A stretch of DNA of 27,360 bases from Candidatus Thalassarchaeum betae (GCA_022448665.1 JAKUUO010000006.1:39751-67110), one strand, 5' to 3'; shown: positions 8,426 to 17,009, counted from the stretch's first letter. A program made the numbers and translations. Notes: generated from the letters alone by a model not told the origin.

Positions 8426-8471
8426 TTCGCACTTCGCACTTCGCACGTGATGCGCCCTGCAACGCAGGGCG
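8426..8471. promoter_or_regulatory. Three TTCGCAC direct repeats plus 8-3-8 palindrome between two exported-protein genes
   Basis: TTCGCAC occurs three times without a gap (8426-8446). Six bases further is CGCCCTGC-aac-GCAGGGCG (8453-8471). Both lie in the 109-base divergent region between the Asp-box lipoprotein and the lamin-tail/amidohydrolase gene. Short tandem repeats beside a dyad suggest binding sites for a regulator of both genes; this is inference. Confidence 0.45.
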
Positions 8472-8508
8472 GTGGGGTTCAAAGCCTGAAGCGAGGCGTT
8501 AGCGGGCC

Positions 8509-11205
8509 ATGCGCGCAGCAGTCATGTCCGCAATCCTACTGATGCTGATGACAAGTCTGGGCCCAGTAATGGTGGCATCTGCGCAGACTGCGCCCACCGA
8601 TGCGATTTACATCAACGAAATCCTAGTCTCTCCTAACAACGAGCAATACGACGGCACGGACTGGAACGGCGACGGTTCGATGGGGACCTACAACGACCAG
8701 TTCGTAGAACTGCACAACCCCACTTCCGATGCAATAGACATCGGTGGGTGGTGGCTCGACGACATCTCCGACGGTGGTTCGCCGGCATGCAGCATCGGCT
8801 GGGGCACCGTCCTTGAGGCGGGTGCCTACATCGCCTTCTACAGATCCTGGACGGGAATAGAATTCGACTTCTGGGACGGGGACACCGTTCGCCTGCTCGA
8901 TGGCTCGGGCGCCGAAATCGACTCGGTGAGCTACGAGGGCGAGGACTCGGACTGGGATGTCCCCTACGGATACGACTCGTTAAGCGGTAACTGGGCCAAG
9001 TTGTCTGAGGGCAGCCCGACCCCGGGAGGCGCCAACGACCTAGAGTGGGGGGGCGCCAACCACCTGCAGGGCAACTGCTACCCTCCGCAGGACCACGTCC
9101 ACAGCGGGGCGTACATCCTTGAGGGACGCGTAGTGACGATGGTCTCCGAGAGCGATGTCATCGAAGATGGGCGAGTACTGGTTCGCGACGGCATAATCGA
9201 AGCAGTTTGGAGTGCCGCGGAAGGTACGCCGGCAACTGCAGCAGGTGTCATTTCGATTCAAACCAGCGGCACGATCTACCCCGGATTCATTGATCCTCAC
9301 AACCATGCAAAATACAACCTAATTCCGCTCTGGGACCACGGGACAAACGGATGGGATAACAGATACCAATGGCAGTCCTACTCGGGCTATAGTGATGCAA
9401 AGGACATTGGATGCTCACTATACGACTCATCCGCGATGCGATTCGCCGAACTGCGAGCGGTCGCCGGTGGCAACACCGCGCTGCAGGGCAGCAGCACATC
9501 CTCCACCGACACCTTCGAGACTATGCTCGCGCGCAACATTGAACTCTACAACTTCGGCAAGGACTACATCCACACCAAGGTCACCGAACTGGAGTCGGAC
9601 TACTCCGGTCAGCACATCAAGGACGGTAACTCCTCGGGCGAGCTCGATGCTTGGTTCCTACACCTCGCCGAGGGCGTCGATGAGTCGAGTCGCGCCGAGT
9701 TCGACATCCTCGTCGCTAACGACCTGCTCGTCGGCGAGGTCGTCATTGTCCACGGCACTGGTCTGACGCAGACCGAGCTCTCAGCGCTTGGAGATGTGGG
9801 CGGGAGCCTGGCTTGGTCGCCGACCTCGAACCTGCTGCTTTACGGCGACACCACGGACATCGCGACTGCGAAGGCAGAGGGTGTGAACATCATGATCGGG
9901 CCCGACTGGGGGCCATCGGGCTCCAAGAGCTCGATGCACGAGTTGAAGACCGCTGATTGGTGGGATGACAACGTCCTCGGCGATGTCTTCACCGATTACG
10001 AACTGGTTCAGACAATCACCACCAACATCGTCGACGCCATCGGCTGGTCCGAGCATACGGGCCGCATCCAGGAGGGGCTGGCCGCCGACCTAGTCGTGCT
10101 CGACACCTTCCGCTCTGACCCGTACCGCAACGTCGTCGACGCAATCGATCCCGACGTTCGCCTGGTCGTCGTGGGCGGACTGGCGGTCTACGGCGACGTC
10201 GACATCATGGAGGCGATGGACGACGAAGTGGAGATAATCGAGGGCGTGGGCTTCACCAAAGCCACCGACATCACCTACGACGGCGTGCCGGAAGCGCAGC
10301 AGACCTACGCCGAAATGCTCACTGCGCTTCAAGAATGCAACCAAGGCGCTGGCGTGCCGCTGGAGTACCTGTTCACGCTGGGGGATGAACGCTACTTCGA
10401 CGTACTGAACCGATCACTTACCTTTCAGAGCGGTAGGAGCATAGACCTCTGGGGGGACTACTACGACGTAGAGCTGAACGAGGACGGGCATCGTGTCGAT
10501 GGCACTGTCGCCGGAGCCGGTCCGATTGACACCACCCCTCCGAGCAACGGCGGCTCGGAGGACACCGAGACTGCTTGTAGCGACGGGGTGGATAACGACG
10601 GCGACCCATACGTGGACTGCGACGACTTCGACTGCAGCGACACCGCGGTGTGCGGGGGCGAGGACAACCAAACTCCGGTCCCCGAGCCCGAGCTGCCGGT
10701 CCTGTGGCCTACCTACGGTCCGCGCGGAGGCACCATTCCACACCTGACCACCATCGAGGAGGGCATCCACCTCGAGGAGTGCCAGTCTACCGAGGAGACC
10801 CTCGCTGAGGCAACCGTGACTGCGACCCCGGCCAGCAAGGTCCTGCTGTGCGGCGCGATTCTGATCGTGATGCAGCCTACTGACGAGTGCATCGAGGCGG
10901 GCAACTCGTTCTGCAACCTCGAAGTGGCCGACGCGGTGTCCGTGCCCGCGCACCTGTGCTCCGACTCCGGGGCCTATCCCGATGAGGTAACCTGCCGTGC
11001 TGCATACAAATTCATCGATGCCGAGGACGAGCCTGGGCCCGAGCCTGAGCCAGAGCCGGAGGAAGAGAGTTGGATGGACGGACCTTTCTACTGGGTGGCT
11101 ATCTTCGTCGCTCTGGCCGTGATTGTGGGCTCGATCGGGATAGTCAACTCCAACCTGCGTGAGCTCTCAGGACGCGAGCCGTCCGTGCTCGTGGAAGAGG
11201 AGTGA
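8509..11205 (+). CDS. Surface-anchored lamin-tail domain / metal-dependent amidohydrolase fusion
   Basis: 898 residues. Order: signal peptide (1-25, cut near ASAQ); lamin-tail (LTD) beta-sandwich (about 30-175, with INEILVSP, DQFVELHNPTSDAIDIGGWWL and SPTPGGAND); amidohydrolase domain (about 200-565); Cys/Asp-rich stretch ACSDGVDNDGDPYVDCDDFDC (residues 689-709), probably calcium-binding; Pro/Glu linker (841-854); membrane helix (859-880); short cytoplasmic tail. The amidohydrolase keeps the ligands of the aminohydrolase (deaminase-like) branch: H264 and H266 in PGFIDPHNH, H385 and E388 in LHLAE, H415 in VHG, and D466 in GPDWG, plus the family-typical SPTSNLLL. It is therefore probably an active single-metal hydrolase facing outside. 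The substrate is unknown; the nearest recalled relatives are deaminases, imidazolonepropionase and triazine hydrolases. The gene abuts cysS convergently with no gap. Confidence 0.82.
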   Translation: MRAAVMSAILLMLMTSLGPVMVASAQTAPTDAIYINEILVSPNNEQYDGTDWNGDGSMGTYNDQFVELHNPTSDAIDIGGWWLDDISDGGSPACSIGWGTVLEAGAYIAFYRSWTGIEFDFWDGDTVRLLDGSGAEIDSVSYEGEDSDWDVPYGYDSLSGNWAKLSEGSPTPGGANDLEWGGANHLQGNCYPPQDHVHSGAYILEGRVVTMVSESDVIEDGRVLVRDGIIEAVWSAAEGTPATAAGVISIQTSGTIYPGFIDPHNHAKYNLIPLWDHGTNGWDNRYQWQSYSGYSDAKDIGCSLYDSSAMRFAELRAVAGGNTALQGSSTSSTDTFETMLARNIELYNFGKDYIHTKVTELESDYSGQHIKDGNSSGELDAWFLHLAEGVDESSRAEFDILVANDLLVGEVVIVHGTGLTQTELSALGDVGGSLAWSPTSNLLLYGDTTDIATAKAEGVNIMIGPDWGPSGSKSSMHELKTADWWDDNVLGDVFTDYELVQTITTNIVDAIGWSEHTGRIQEGLAADLVVLDTFRSDPYRNVVDAIDPDVRLVVVGGLAVYGDVDIMEAMDDEVEIIEGVGFTKATDITYDGVPEAQQTYAEMLTALQECNQGAGVPLEYLFTLGDERYFDVLNRSLTFQSGRSIDLWGDYYDVELNEDGHRVDGTVAGAGPIDTTPPSNGGSEDTETACSDGVDNDGDPYVDCDDFDCSDTAVCGGEDNQTPVPEPELPVLWPTYGPRGGTIPHLTTIEEGIHLEECQSTEETLAEATVTATPASKVLLCGAILIVMQPTDECIEAGNSFCNLEVADAVSVPAHLCSDSGAYPDEVTCRAAYKFIDAEDEPGPEPEPEPEEESWMDGPFYWVAIFVALAVIVGSIGIVNSNLRELSGREPSVLVEEE

Positions 11206-12594
11206 TTAGGCCAAGTGCCAAGTCGGCCCGTCCGGGCCGTCCTCGACTACGACGCCAATTGTGGTGAGCTCGTCGCGAATCTCATCGGCGCGCGTCCAAT
11301 CACCGCCTTCGCGCGCGGTCTCCCGCTCAGCCAACAGCGCCTCGACCGCGGCTGCTACCTCCTCCTTCGCTGATATGGTTTCGGCAAGTGTGGCCAAGAC
11401 CTCGTCGCGGGACGGGAGTAGTCCGAGCGCATCACCCGCGTGGCTCTCCAACCAGACCGCGACATCGGTGCCCGCGCCCGAAGAGACGACGCCCTGAATC
11501 TCGATGATTGCCGCTCGGGTGTTGAAGTCGTCGTCCATCGCGGCAGTGAATCTCTCGCTCGCGCCGACTAGATCGGCGCCCGACTCTCCATCAGCGCTCA
11601 AAGAGGCGCCATAGGCGGAGACCAGTCTGCCGTAGTGGGAGCCGGCATCAGCGATGAACTCTGGAGTGAGGTCAATCGGGTTGCGGTAGGGGACACTCAG
11701 CAACGCGTAGCGCAGCGACAGCGGGTGGTGACGCTCGAAGGCCTCGCTGACGGTCCAGAAGTTGTCTAGGCTCTTGCTCATCTTCTCACCGTCGATGTTG
11801 ACGAAGCCGTTGTGCATCCAGTAGCCGACTACAGGCTCGCGGCCTGTGCAACACTCGGACTGGAAGATCTCGGCTTCGTGGTGGGGGAATCGGAGGTCGT
11901 GGCCGCCGCCGTGGATGTCGAACTGCTCGCCGAAGTGCTTGAGCGACATCGCAGAGCACTCGATGTGCCAACCCGGTCTGCCTGCCCCCCAAGGGCTGTC
12001 CCACGACGGCTCGCCCGGCTTGGCGAGTTTCCACAGCGCGAAGTCGCGATGGTCCCGCTTGCCCGATCCGGTGTCCCCGACGCGCCCGCCGGCACCGGCT
12101 CGAACCATCTCGAGAGTCTGCCCGGTAAGTTGCCCGAACTTTTCTGGGGCGGTGTCGATCTCGAAGTAGACTCCATCGTCACCGATGTACGCATGGCCCT
12201 TGTCGATTAGCGTGGACACCATGTCGATGATCTCTGGAATGGTCTCGGTCACTCTAGGGTAAGAGTCCGCTCTGAGGACGTTCATAGCGTCCATCACCTC
12301 GTAGAAATCGGCTATGTTGCGGTTGGCGACTTCAGAGTAGTCGACCCCCTCGGCATCCGAGATTGCCAGAATCTTGTCGTCGATGTCGGTGAAGTTCTGC
12401 ACGTAGTCGACATCGTAGCCGCTCGCCTCCAACCACCTGTGGACCACATCGAAGGCGAGGTAGCAACGGGCGTGTCCCAGGTGGCTCGGTGTGTACGGTG
12501 TGATGCCGCAGACGTACATCCGCACCCTGCCGTCCTCGATGGTCCTCAACTCGCGCTTCTCGCGCGAGCGCGTGTCGTATACCATGAGTGCCAT
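11206..12594 (-). CDS. cysS: Cysteinyl-tRNA synthetase
   Basis: Charges tRNA-Cys with cysteine. 462 residues from ATG 12594. This start gives MALMVYDTRSREKRELRTI, which fits the family's usual opening; an upstream in-frame ATG at 12624 overlaps the stop of the preceding amidotransferase gene (TGATG) and is an alternative with a ten-residue extension. Motifs: the HIGH signature within YTPSHLGHAR, the zinc-site region GWHIECSAMSLKHFGEQFDIHGGGHDLRFPHHEAE (the conserved Cys, His and Glu positions are present) and KMSKS in GEKMSKSLDN. The helical anticodon-binding domain follows. It is the last gene of a tight minus-strand run with the C26 amidotransferase, and meets the lamin-tail/amidohydrolase gene tail to tail without a spacer. 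Confidence 0.96.
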   Translation of the reverse strand: MALMVYDTRSREKRELRTIEDGRVRMYVCGITPYTPSHLGHARCYLAFDVVHRWLEASGYDVDYVQNFTDIDDKILAISDAEGVDYSEVANRNIADFYEVMDAMNVLRADSYPRVTETIPEIIDMVSTLIDKGHAYIGDDGVYFEIDTAPEKFGQLTGQTLEMVRAGAGGRVGDTGSGKRDHRDFALWKLAKPGEPSWDSPWGAGRPGWHIECSAMSLKHFGEQFDIHGGGHDLRFPHHEAEIFQSECCTGREPVVGYWMHNGFVNIDGEKMSKSLDNFWTVSEAFERHHPLSLRYALLSVPYRNPIDLTPEFIADAGSHYGRLVSAYGASLSADGESGADLVGASERFTAAMDDDFNTRAAIIEIQGVVSSGAGTDVAVWLESHAGDALGLLPSRDEVLATLAETISAKEEVAAAVEALLAERETAREGGDWTRADEIRDELTTIGVVVEDGPDGPTWHLA

Positions 12595-12623
12595 TCTAGG
12601 CGGACTGCGCGGCTTACCCGTCA

Positions 12624-13313
12624 TCAACCCCGCGCCGCATCGACGAGTGCGGAGTACAGTACGTCATGCCCGGCGCGCTCGGGGTGCCACTGCACTCCGA
12701 GGCAGAATCTCAGGTCCGTCCTCTCAACGGCCTCGATGAGTCCGTCATGCTCGGCGACGGCAGTGACGGGCAGGCTTCCTGCGTCAGCAACGCCCTGATG
12801 ATGGGTGGAATTGACGGTTATCGACGTCCCCATCAGGCTCGCCAGCAGAGAGCCCTCCTCAGCAGCGACTTGGTGCTCGGTCTCGACACCGTCGAAGCCT
12901 CCGTGCGCCTCATGCCCGGGAGTGGTGTTGAGGTGCTGGTGCAGATGCCCGCCGTGCATTACGCTCAGGAGCTGCATCCCCCTGCATACACCGAGGAAGG
13001 GTATGTCTCGTGCCATGGCCTCGCGGATCAATGCAATCTCGGTGGCATCCTGCTCCGGGTAGAACTCCTCGGTCATCGACTCCGGCTTCTGCCCGTAGCT
13101 GTCGGGGCATAGGTCGGGCCCACCGGATACCACCAGTCCATCGATGCCATCGAGAAGTTGGGTCATGTCGCCTGCTGGAGGGATGATCAGTGGCGTTCCG
13201 CCGACCCTGTCTATGGCCGAGACGTAGGCCGACGGCAGGATGGCTGCGTGCCTGTGCCAGTTCCCATAGACGGTGTCACGCAGAAAGCAGGTGATGCCGA
13301 TGACGGGTCGCAC
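12624..13313 (-). CDS. Peptidase C26-type class I glutamine amidotransferase (gamma-glutamyl hydrolase family)
   Basis: 229 residues from GTG 13313. Class I amidotransferase fold with the complete triad: nucleophile C110 in LGVCRGMQLL, then H210 and E212 in VQWHPE. The opening RPVIGITCF, the segment DGLVVSGGPDLCP (58-70) and NSTHHQGV (168-175) are typical of the C26 / gamma-glutamyl-gamma-aminobutyrate hydrolase (PuuD-like) group, so it probably hydrolyses a gamma-glutamyl amide as a stand-alone enzyme. The true substrate cannot be told from sequence, and no polyamine-breakdown genes are nearby. The GTG start sits directly after the stop of the upstream membrane protein and its stop overlaps the possible ATG 12624 of cysS, so translation is probably coupled. 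Confidence 0.85.
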   Translation of the reverse strand: MRPVIGITCFLRDTVYGNWHRHAAILPSAYVSAIDRVGGTPLIIPPAGDMTQLLDGIDGLVVSGGPDLCPDSYGQKPESMTEEFYPEQDATEIALIREAMARDIPFLGVCRGMQLLSVMHGGHLHQHLNTTPGHEAHGGFDGVETEHQVAAEEGSLLASLMGTSITVNSTHHQGVADAGSLPVTAVAEHDGLIEAVERTDLRFCLGVQWHPERAGHDVLYSALVDAARG

Positions 13314-13715
13314 TCAATCACCTGACGCTTCCCTGAGTTTCCGAGCGTGCCTGAATGACATGATGCCGGCAGTCATGAAGCAGGCGCCCGTTACGATGAG
13401 CACGATGTGGGACGCTAGTGTCAGATTCGACATTTCATTCCACCCAGTGATTACGCGAGTACCTCCTAGTACCATCAGAAGAGCGACGACCATCGCTGCG
13501 TGCATGTAGTGGTGTAGGTTGGCCTCATTCCTATCGGCTAAGATGCCGAGCATTAGAAGTGGGGCGCCTAGGAAAGCTGGAATCATCGCCGTGATAGAGG
13601 GGGGGTCCGCATTCTGCAGGAAATAAGCAGCGATGCCCCACAGAACCAGAAAGCCGCCATCGACTCTGGCTAGTTTTGGCACGGACCATCCGAAGAAAGT
13701 GAACTCGTCGCTCAT
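13314..13715 (-). CDS. Small four-helix membrane protein of unknown function
   Basis: 133 residues from ATG 13715; the frame is open to 13760 but that extension (MPNREHQKETAVSDC) looks non-native. Four hydrophobic segments are visible: about 18-34 (GGFLVLWGIAAYFLQ), 41-57 (MIPAFLGAPLLMLGILA), 70-87 (MHAAMVVALLMVLGG) and 100-120 (LASHIVLIVTGACFMTAGI). A short charged cytoplasmic tail (FRHARKLREASGD) ends it. The middle part, IPAFLGAPLLMLGILADRNE followed by HHYMHAAM, resembles small uncharacterised membrane proteins found in several environmental bacteria and archaea, from memory. No catalytic or metal motif is convincing apart from the HH and MH histidines between helices two and three. It is the first gene of the run leading to the C26 amidotransferase and cysS. 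Confidence 0.7.
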   Translation of the reverse strand: MSDEFTFFGWSVPKLARVDGGFLVLWGIAAYFLQNADPPSITAMIPAFLGAPLLMLGILADRNEANLHHYMHAAMVVALLMVLGGTRVITGWNEMSNLTLASHIVLIVTGACFMTAGIMSFRHARKLREASGD

Positions 13716-13798
13716 ACAATCACTAACGGCAGTTTCTTTTTGATGTTCGCGATTGGGCAATCTTCTCCAATATTCGAATCACTACCCTCTATCCTGAG

Positions 13799-15856
13799 TT
13801 AAATGAACCCAGCTTGACTGGAGCTCCAGATACGGGCTTTACCGGATTTCTTCTGATATTGCTCGTGGATGTCGGCATCCCGAGAGACGATCTGCTCCCA
13901 CAGTATCTCGGCCACGTCCATCACTTCCATCTCGGCACCCACAGCATCCAAGCCATCCTTGACCATGATCGAGCAGAACGGGCATCCGACCGCCACCGTA
14001 TCGCAACCGGTCTCAGCTAACTCGGCGGCGCGGATGACGTTGACGCGCTTGTCGGCGTCCTCCTCCATCCACATCTGCGCGCCTCCAGCCCCGCAGCAGA
14101 AGGAGTCCTGTCCGTGATTCTCGGTCTCCACGTCGACGCCGCCGATGACGTCCCTGGGCTCGTCGATTACCCCTCCAATGCGCCCGAGGTAGCACGGGTC
14201 GTGGAAGGTCACGCTACGGTCGTTATTCTCGACCTGCGGCAGCTTGCCCTCCTCCTGCAGTTTGGCGAGGATCTCTGAGTGATGGAAGACCTCGAGCTCG
14301 TCGCCGCCATAGTCGCCGTACTCCTTTCCAAGAGTGTGGAAGCAGTGCGGGCAGGAAGCCACTATTCGCTTGACTCCGAGCTCCTGGAAGGTCATCATGT
14401 TGGTCTCGGCGAGCATCTGGAAGAGGAATTCGTTGCCCGCCCTGCGGGCGGGGTCGCCCGAGCATCCCTCCTGCATGCCGAGGATGCCGACATCCAGTCC
14501 TGCCTCCTTCAGCAGGGAGATGGTCGAGCGCGCCACCTTCTGGTTGCGCTCGTCGAAGCTGGCAGCGCAGCCTACGAAGTAGATGTACTCGGCGGGCTCG
14601 CCGACCTTGACATCGAGGTCGGCGGCCCAGTCGGCGCGCTCGTGCGAACCGAAGCCGTATGGGTTTGAAGTGGAGTCCAGATTGTCAAACGCGACGTTGA
14701 GTTGATCTGGATACTCCATCGTCTCCATCACAGCGTTGCGGCGCAGGTCGGTCAGCTTGGGCACGTGCTCTATGTATAGGGGGCAGACGTCGACGCAGGC
14801 GTTGCAGGTGGTGCACGCCCAGACCGCCTCGTCGGTGATGCGCTGCATCATCGTCTCCTCGGGCTGCCCGCCGGACAGCAGCAGTGGCGCGTGCTCGTTG
14901 GCGTAGTCGCGCACGTCGTGGATGACCTGCATGGGGTTGAGCCCCTTCCCGGATGCATATGCCGGGCACACGTCCTGGCATCGTGCGCAGGAGGTGCATG
15001 ACCAGCCGTCGATGAGCTGCCTCCAGGTGTAATCGGTGTAGGTGCTGGCCCCGAGTCCGAGGTCATCAGGGTCGATTTCCAAGATCTTCTCCATCGGAAC
15101 CGCCTTGCCGTCATCGCCGACTGCGAGCGGCCGCATCTTGCCCGCCGGCTCGATGTCGTGGAAGAACACGTTGGGCACGGCCATCACCAAGTGCATGTGC
15201 TTGGACAGCGGTATGAGCACGAAGAAAATGCAGATTGAGAGCATGTGGATCCAGTAGGCCGCGACCACGGTTCCGTCAGCGAGACCCATTCCCCCAACCC
15301 AGTGCCCGATTGGTTCCCACTTGCTGGATGGGTCGTGAAATGACTCGACGATGAACGATGTCGTCGTGATGGAGAATATCAGGAACAGAATGATGTTGCC
15401 TTCGAGCTGTGATTCGTGCTCGAGCTTCTCAGGAGCGAAAACCACCCTGCGTATGAGGGCCGGCACGCAGCCGATGAAGGCCATCGTGTAGCCGAGCTCG
15501 ACCATCCCGTTCCAAGGCCCGAACAGCGCATCGGGGAGGATCTTGTCAGAGAATGTATTCGCTGTGGCGAGGTCGAACATATCGGAAGCCAGCATCAGGA
15601 AGCCCCAGAACATCAGTACATGCATCGACCCGACGAATCTGTCCCTGAGGACGCGCTTCTGCCCCAGCCAGCCCGACATGAACTCGCTGAGACGCACGCG
15701 CCAAGAGCCGAAGCGGTCGTCGGGAGCTCCTAGCATCACTAGGCGAGCGGCCTTCTGCACCTGGTAGAGGAAGAATCCTATCGAGAGGCCGCCGATGAGC
15801 AGCAGGATGTGCCAGCCATCGAGTGGTCCGTATGACTGCAGCAGCGGATGGTCCAT
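13799..15856 (-). CDS. Membrane-bound HdrED-like Fe-S oxidoreductase (NarI-like + 2x[4Fe-4S] + two CCG domains)
   Basis: 685 residues. Residues 15-230 form a NarI/HdrE-like cytochrome b-type membrane domain with about five helices and candidate haem histidines (H79, H204, H220 and H222). Two [4Fe-4S] motifs follow: C287-C290-C293-C297 (CTSCARCQDVC) and C348-C351-C354-C358 (CTTCNACVDVC). The C-terminal half has two cysteine-rich CCG-type domains: C430, C465 (EGCSGDPARRAGNEF), C502 and C505; then C555, C587/C588 (FCCGAGG), C625 and C628. This is the layout of heterodisulfide reductase HdrDE, GlpC and LutA relatives, and of the DUF224 proteins proposed as ETF:quinone oxidoreductases. With no methanogenesis genes here, passing electrons from an ETF or thiol donor to a quinone is the better guess. 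No etfAB is in the window. Divergent from mvk. Confidence 0.88.
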   Translation of the reverse strand: MDHPLLQSYGPLDGWHILLLIGGLSIGFFLYQVQKAARLVMLGAPDDRFGSWRVRLSEFMSGWLGQKRVLRDRFVGSMHVLMFWGFLMLASDMFDLATANTFSDKILPDALFGPWNGMVELGYTMAFIGCVPALIRRVVFAPEKLEHESQLEGNIILFLIFSITTTSFIVESFHDPSSKWEPIGHWVGGMGLADGTVVAAYWIHMLSICIFFVLIPLSKHMHLVMAVPNVFFHDIEPAGKMRPLAVGDDGKAVPMEKILEIDPDDLGLGASTYTDYTWRQLIDGWSCTSCARCQDVCPAYASGKGLNPMQVIHDVRDYANEHAPLLLSGGQPEETMMQRITDEAVWACTTCNACVDVCPLYIEHVPKLTDLRRNAVMETMEYPDQLNVAFDNLDSTSNPYGFGSHERADWAADLDVKVGEPAEYIYFVGCAASFDERNQKVARSTISLLKEAGLDVGILGMQEGCSGDPARRAGNEFLFQMLAETNMMTFQELGVKRIVASCPHCFHTLGKEYGDYGGDELEVFHHSEILAKLQEEGKLPQVENNDRSVTFHDPCYLGRIGGVIDEPRDVIGGVDVETENHGQDSFCCGAGGAQMWMEEDADKRVNVIRAAELAETGCDTVAVGCPFCSIMVKDGLDAVGAEMEVMDVAEILWEQIVSRDADIHEQYQKKSGKARIWSSSQAGFI

Positions 15857-15869
15857 GGCAACTCCCTCT

Positions 15870-15888
15870 TGTCAGGCTACGCCTGACA
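15870..15888. promoter_or_regulatory. Perfect 8-3-8 palindrome in the hdrED-like/mvk divergent region
   Basis: TGTCAGGC-tac-GCCTGACA: eight paired bases with a three-base centre, 13 bases from the start codon of the oxidoreductase gene and 84 bases before mvk. It could be an operator or an RNA hairpin in the oxidoreductase leader. The rest of the 116-base region (15857-15972) shows no clear TATA box. Confidence 0.4.
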
Positions 15889-15972
15889 GCACCACCGGAG
15901 TCGCAGCACGTCCTTGAAGCAACCGCCTCCGGGCAACCCAACCCTCATGGCCCAAAGGCCCAACCAACCGTC

Positions 15973-16956
15973 ATGGCGCACGCATTCGCACCGGGGAAGT
16001 GCATCCTCTTCGGGGAGCACGCCGTGGTGTACGGCCACCCAGCGGTGGCCGTGGCCATAGACAGCGGAGTCGAAGTCAGCATAGAGGAGTCCGAGAGATG
16101 GACTCTCGAGGGCCTTCCCTTCGACTCCTCCCGGCACCCTCACATCTCCCATATCCTCGATGAGGTGTTCCAGTACGACGGGCCGTCGCTGAGAATGGAG
16201 GTCAAGAGCAGCCTGTTCTCGTCCGCCGGCCTAGGATCGTCGGCAGCTCTGTCCAATGCGATGGGCGCTGCGCTCCACTCCCACTTGAGACCGGGGCAGC
16301 CCCTTGACCCCATCGAGTTGGCCCGGATGGGACACTCGGCAGAGGCGCGAGCCCAACAGGGGCGCGCCAGTCCGATCGATACCGCAACCAGCGCGCTTGG
16401 CGGCTGCGTGGTGGTTTCGGGTGAGCAAATCGAGGGGACTCGTCACGTCTTCGACGCGAGCCTGACCACCCCCGAGGGCGAGAGGGAGTGGGCGATCAAC
16501 GTGGTCGACCTGCCTGAGGATCTCGGAGAGGCCTGGCTGGTGATTGGCTACACAGGAGATAGCTCCCCCACTGGCAAGATGGTCGCTGGAGTGGCGAGCC
16601 TGCTCAAGGAGAAGCCGGGACTCGAGGCCGAGATGAGTGCCATAGACAGGATCACCCGGGCCGGGCTAACTGCTCTGTCTGTCGGCAACCTCGAGGCGGT
16701 AGGTATGGCGATGGACGCGTGCCATGAGAGATTGCAGCGCTTGGGAGTCAGCAGCCCTGCCCTTGAGGGACTTGTAGAAGCCGCAAGGCAGCACGCTCTG
16801 GGAGCCAAGCTCACCGGCGCTGGCGGAGGCGGCTGTATGGTGGCCCTTACCAAGAATCCCAAGAGGGTCGCGGAGGTTATCGAGATAGCCGGTGGGAGGC
16901 CCCTGATATCGAGACTCGGGGCTCCTGGGGTGCATCTGCTGGAAAATGGGGTCTAA
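15973..16956 (+). CDS. mvk: Mevalonate kinase
   Basis: Phosphorylates mevalonate in the isoprenoid pathway that feeds archaeal ether lipids. 327 residues from ATG 15973; the frame is open upstream but MAHAFAPGKCILFGEHAVVYG is the standard family N terminus and contains the diagnostic GEHAVVYG. GHMP-kinase motif 2, the ATP-binding loop, is at 86-92 (GLGSSAA); the catalytic Asp is D136 in SPIDTATSALGG; motif 3 is KLTGAGGGGCMVAL near the C terminus. All needed residues are present and the length is normal for archaeal enzymes. Related GHMP kinases such as mevalonate-3-kinase are less likely given GEHAVVYG. The gene is divergent from the HdrED-like gene and is followed after 75 bases by the TBP gene, which has its own promoter. 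Confidence 0.95.
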   Translation: MAHAFAPGKCILFGEHAVVYGHPAVAVAIDSGVEVSIEESERWTLEGLPFDSSRHPHISHILDEVFQYDGPSLRMEVKSSLFSSAGLGSSAALSNAMGAALHSHLRPGQPLDPIELARMGHSAEARAQQGRASPIDTATSALGGCVVVSGEQIEGTRHVFDASLTTPEGEREWAINVVDLPEDLGEAWLVIGYTGDSSPTGKMVAGVASLLKEKPGLEAEMSAIDRITRAGLTALSVGNLEAVGMAMDACHERLQRLGVSSPALEGLVEAARQHALGAKLTGAGGGGCMVALTKNPKRVAEVIEIAGGRPLISRLGAPGVHLLENGV

Positions 16957-17002
16957 ATCGTCTCAGTCAATCGAAAATCCGGGCTCTTTTCATCCGCTAG
17001 CG

Positions 17003-17009
17003 TTTATAA
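17003..17009 (+). promoter_or_regulatory. TATA box of the TBP gene (leaderless-type spacing)
   Basis: TTTATAA lies 23-29 bases upstream of the A of the TBP start codon, exactly where a TATA box should be if transcription starts at or next to the ATG. The stretch is AT-rich against a GC-rich background. A second weaker element (CATATAAG) follows at 17014-17021, and an 8-bp palindrome CGCTAGCG (16995-17002) sits directly upstream where the BRE would be. A leaderless transcript and self-regulation by TBP are inference. Confidence 0.6.

Noticed and set aside
8426..8446. Three tandem TTCGCAC units as a possible CRISPR fragment
   Set aside because: Units are seven bases with no spacers and no cas genes are in the window.
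13716..13798. AT-richer intergenic stretch as an RNA gene or terminator
   Set aside because: Only a T-run on the strand with no gene upstream, a short 5-2-5 palindrome and ATTCGAAT; no tRNA-like or other stable fold was seen.
13799..15856. True methanogen heterodisulfide reductase HdrDE
   Set aside because: Single-chain fusion and no methanogenesis genes; closer in layout to the ETF- or lactate-linked CCG proteins.
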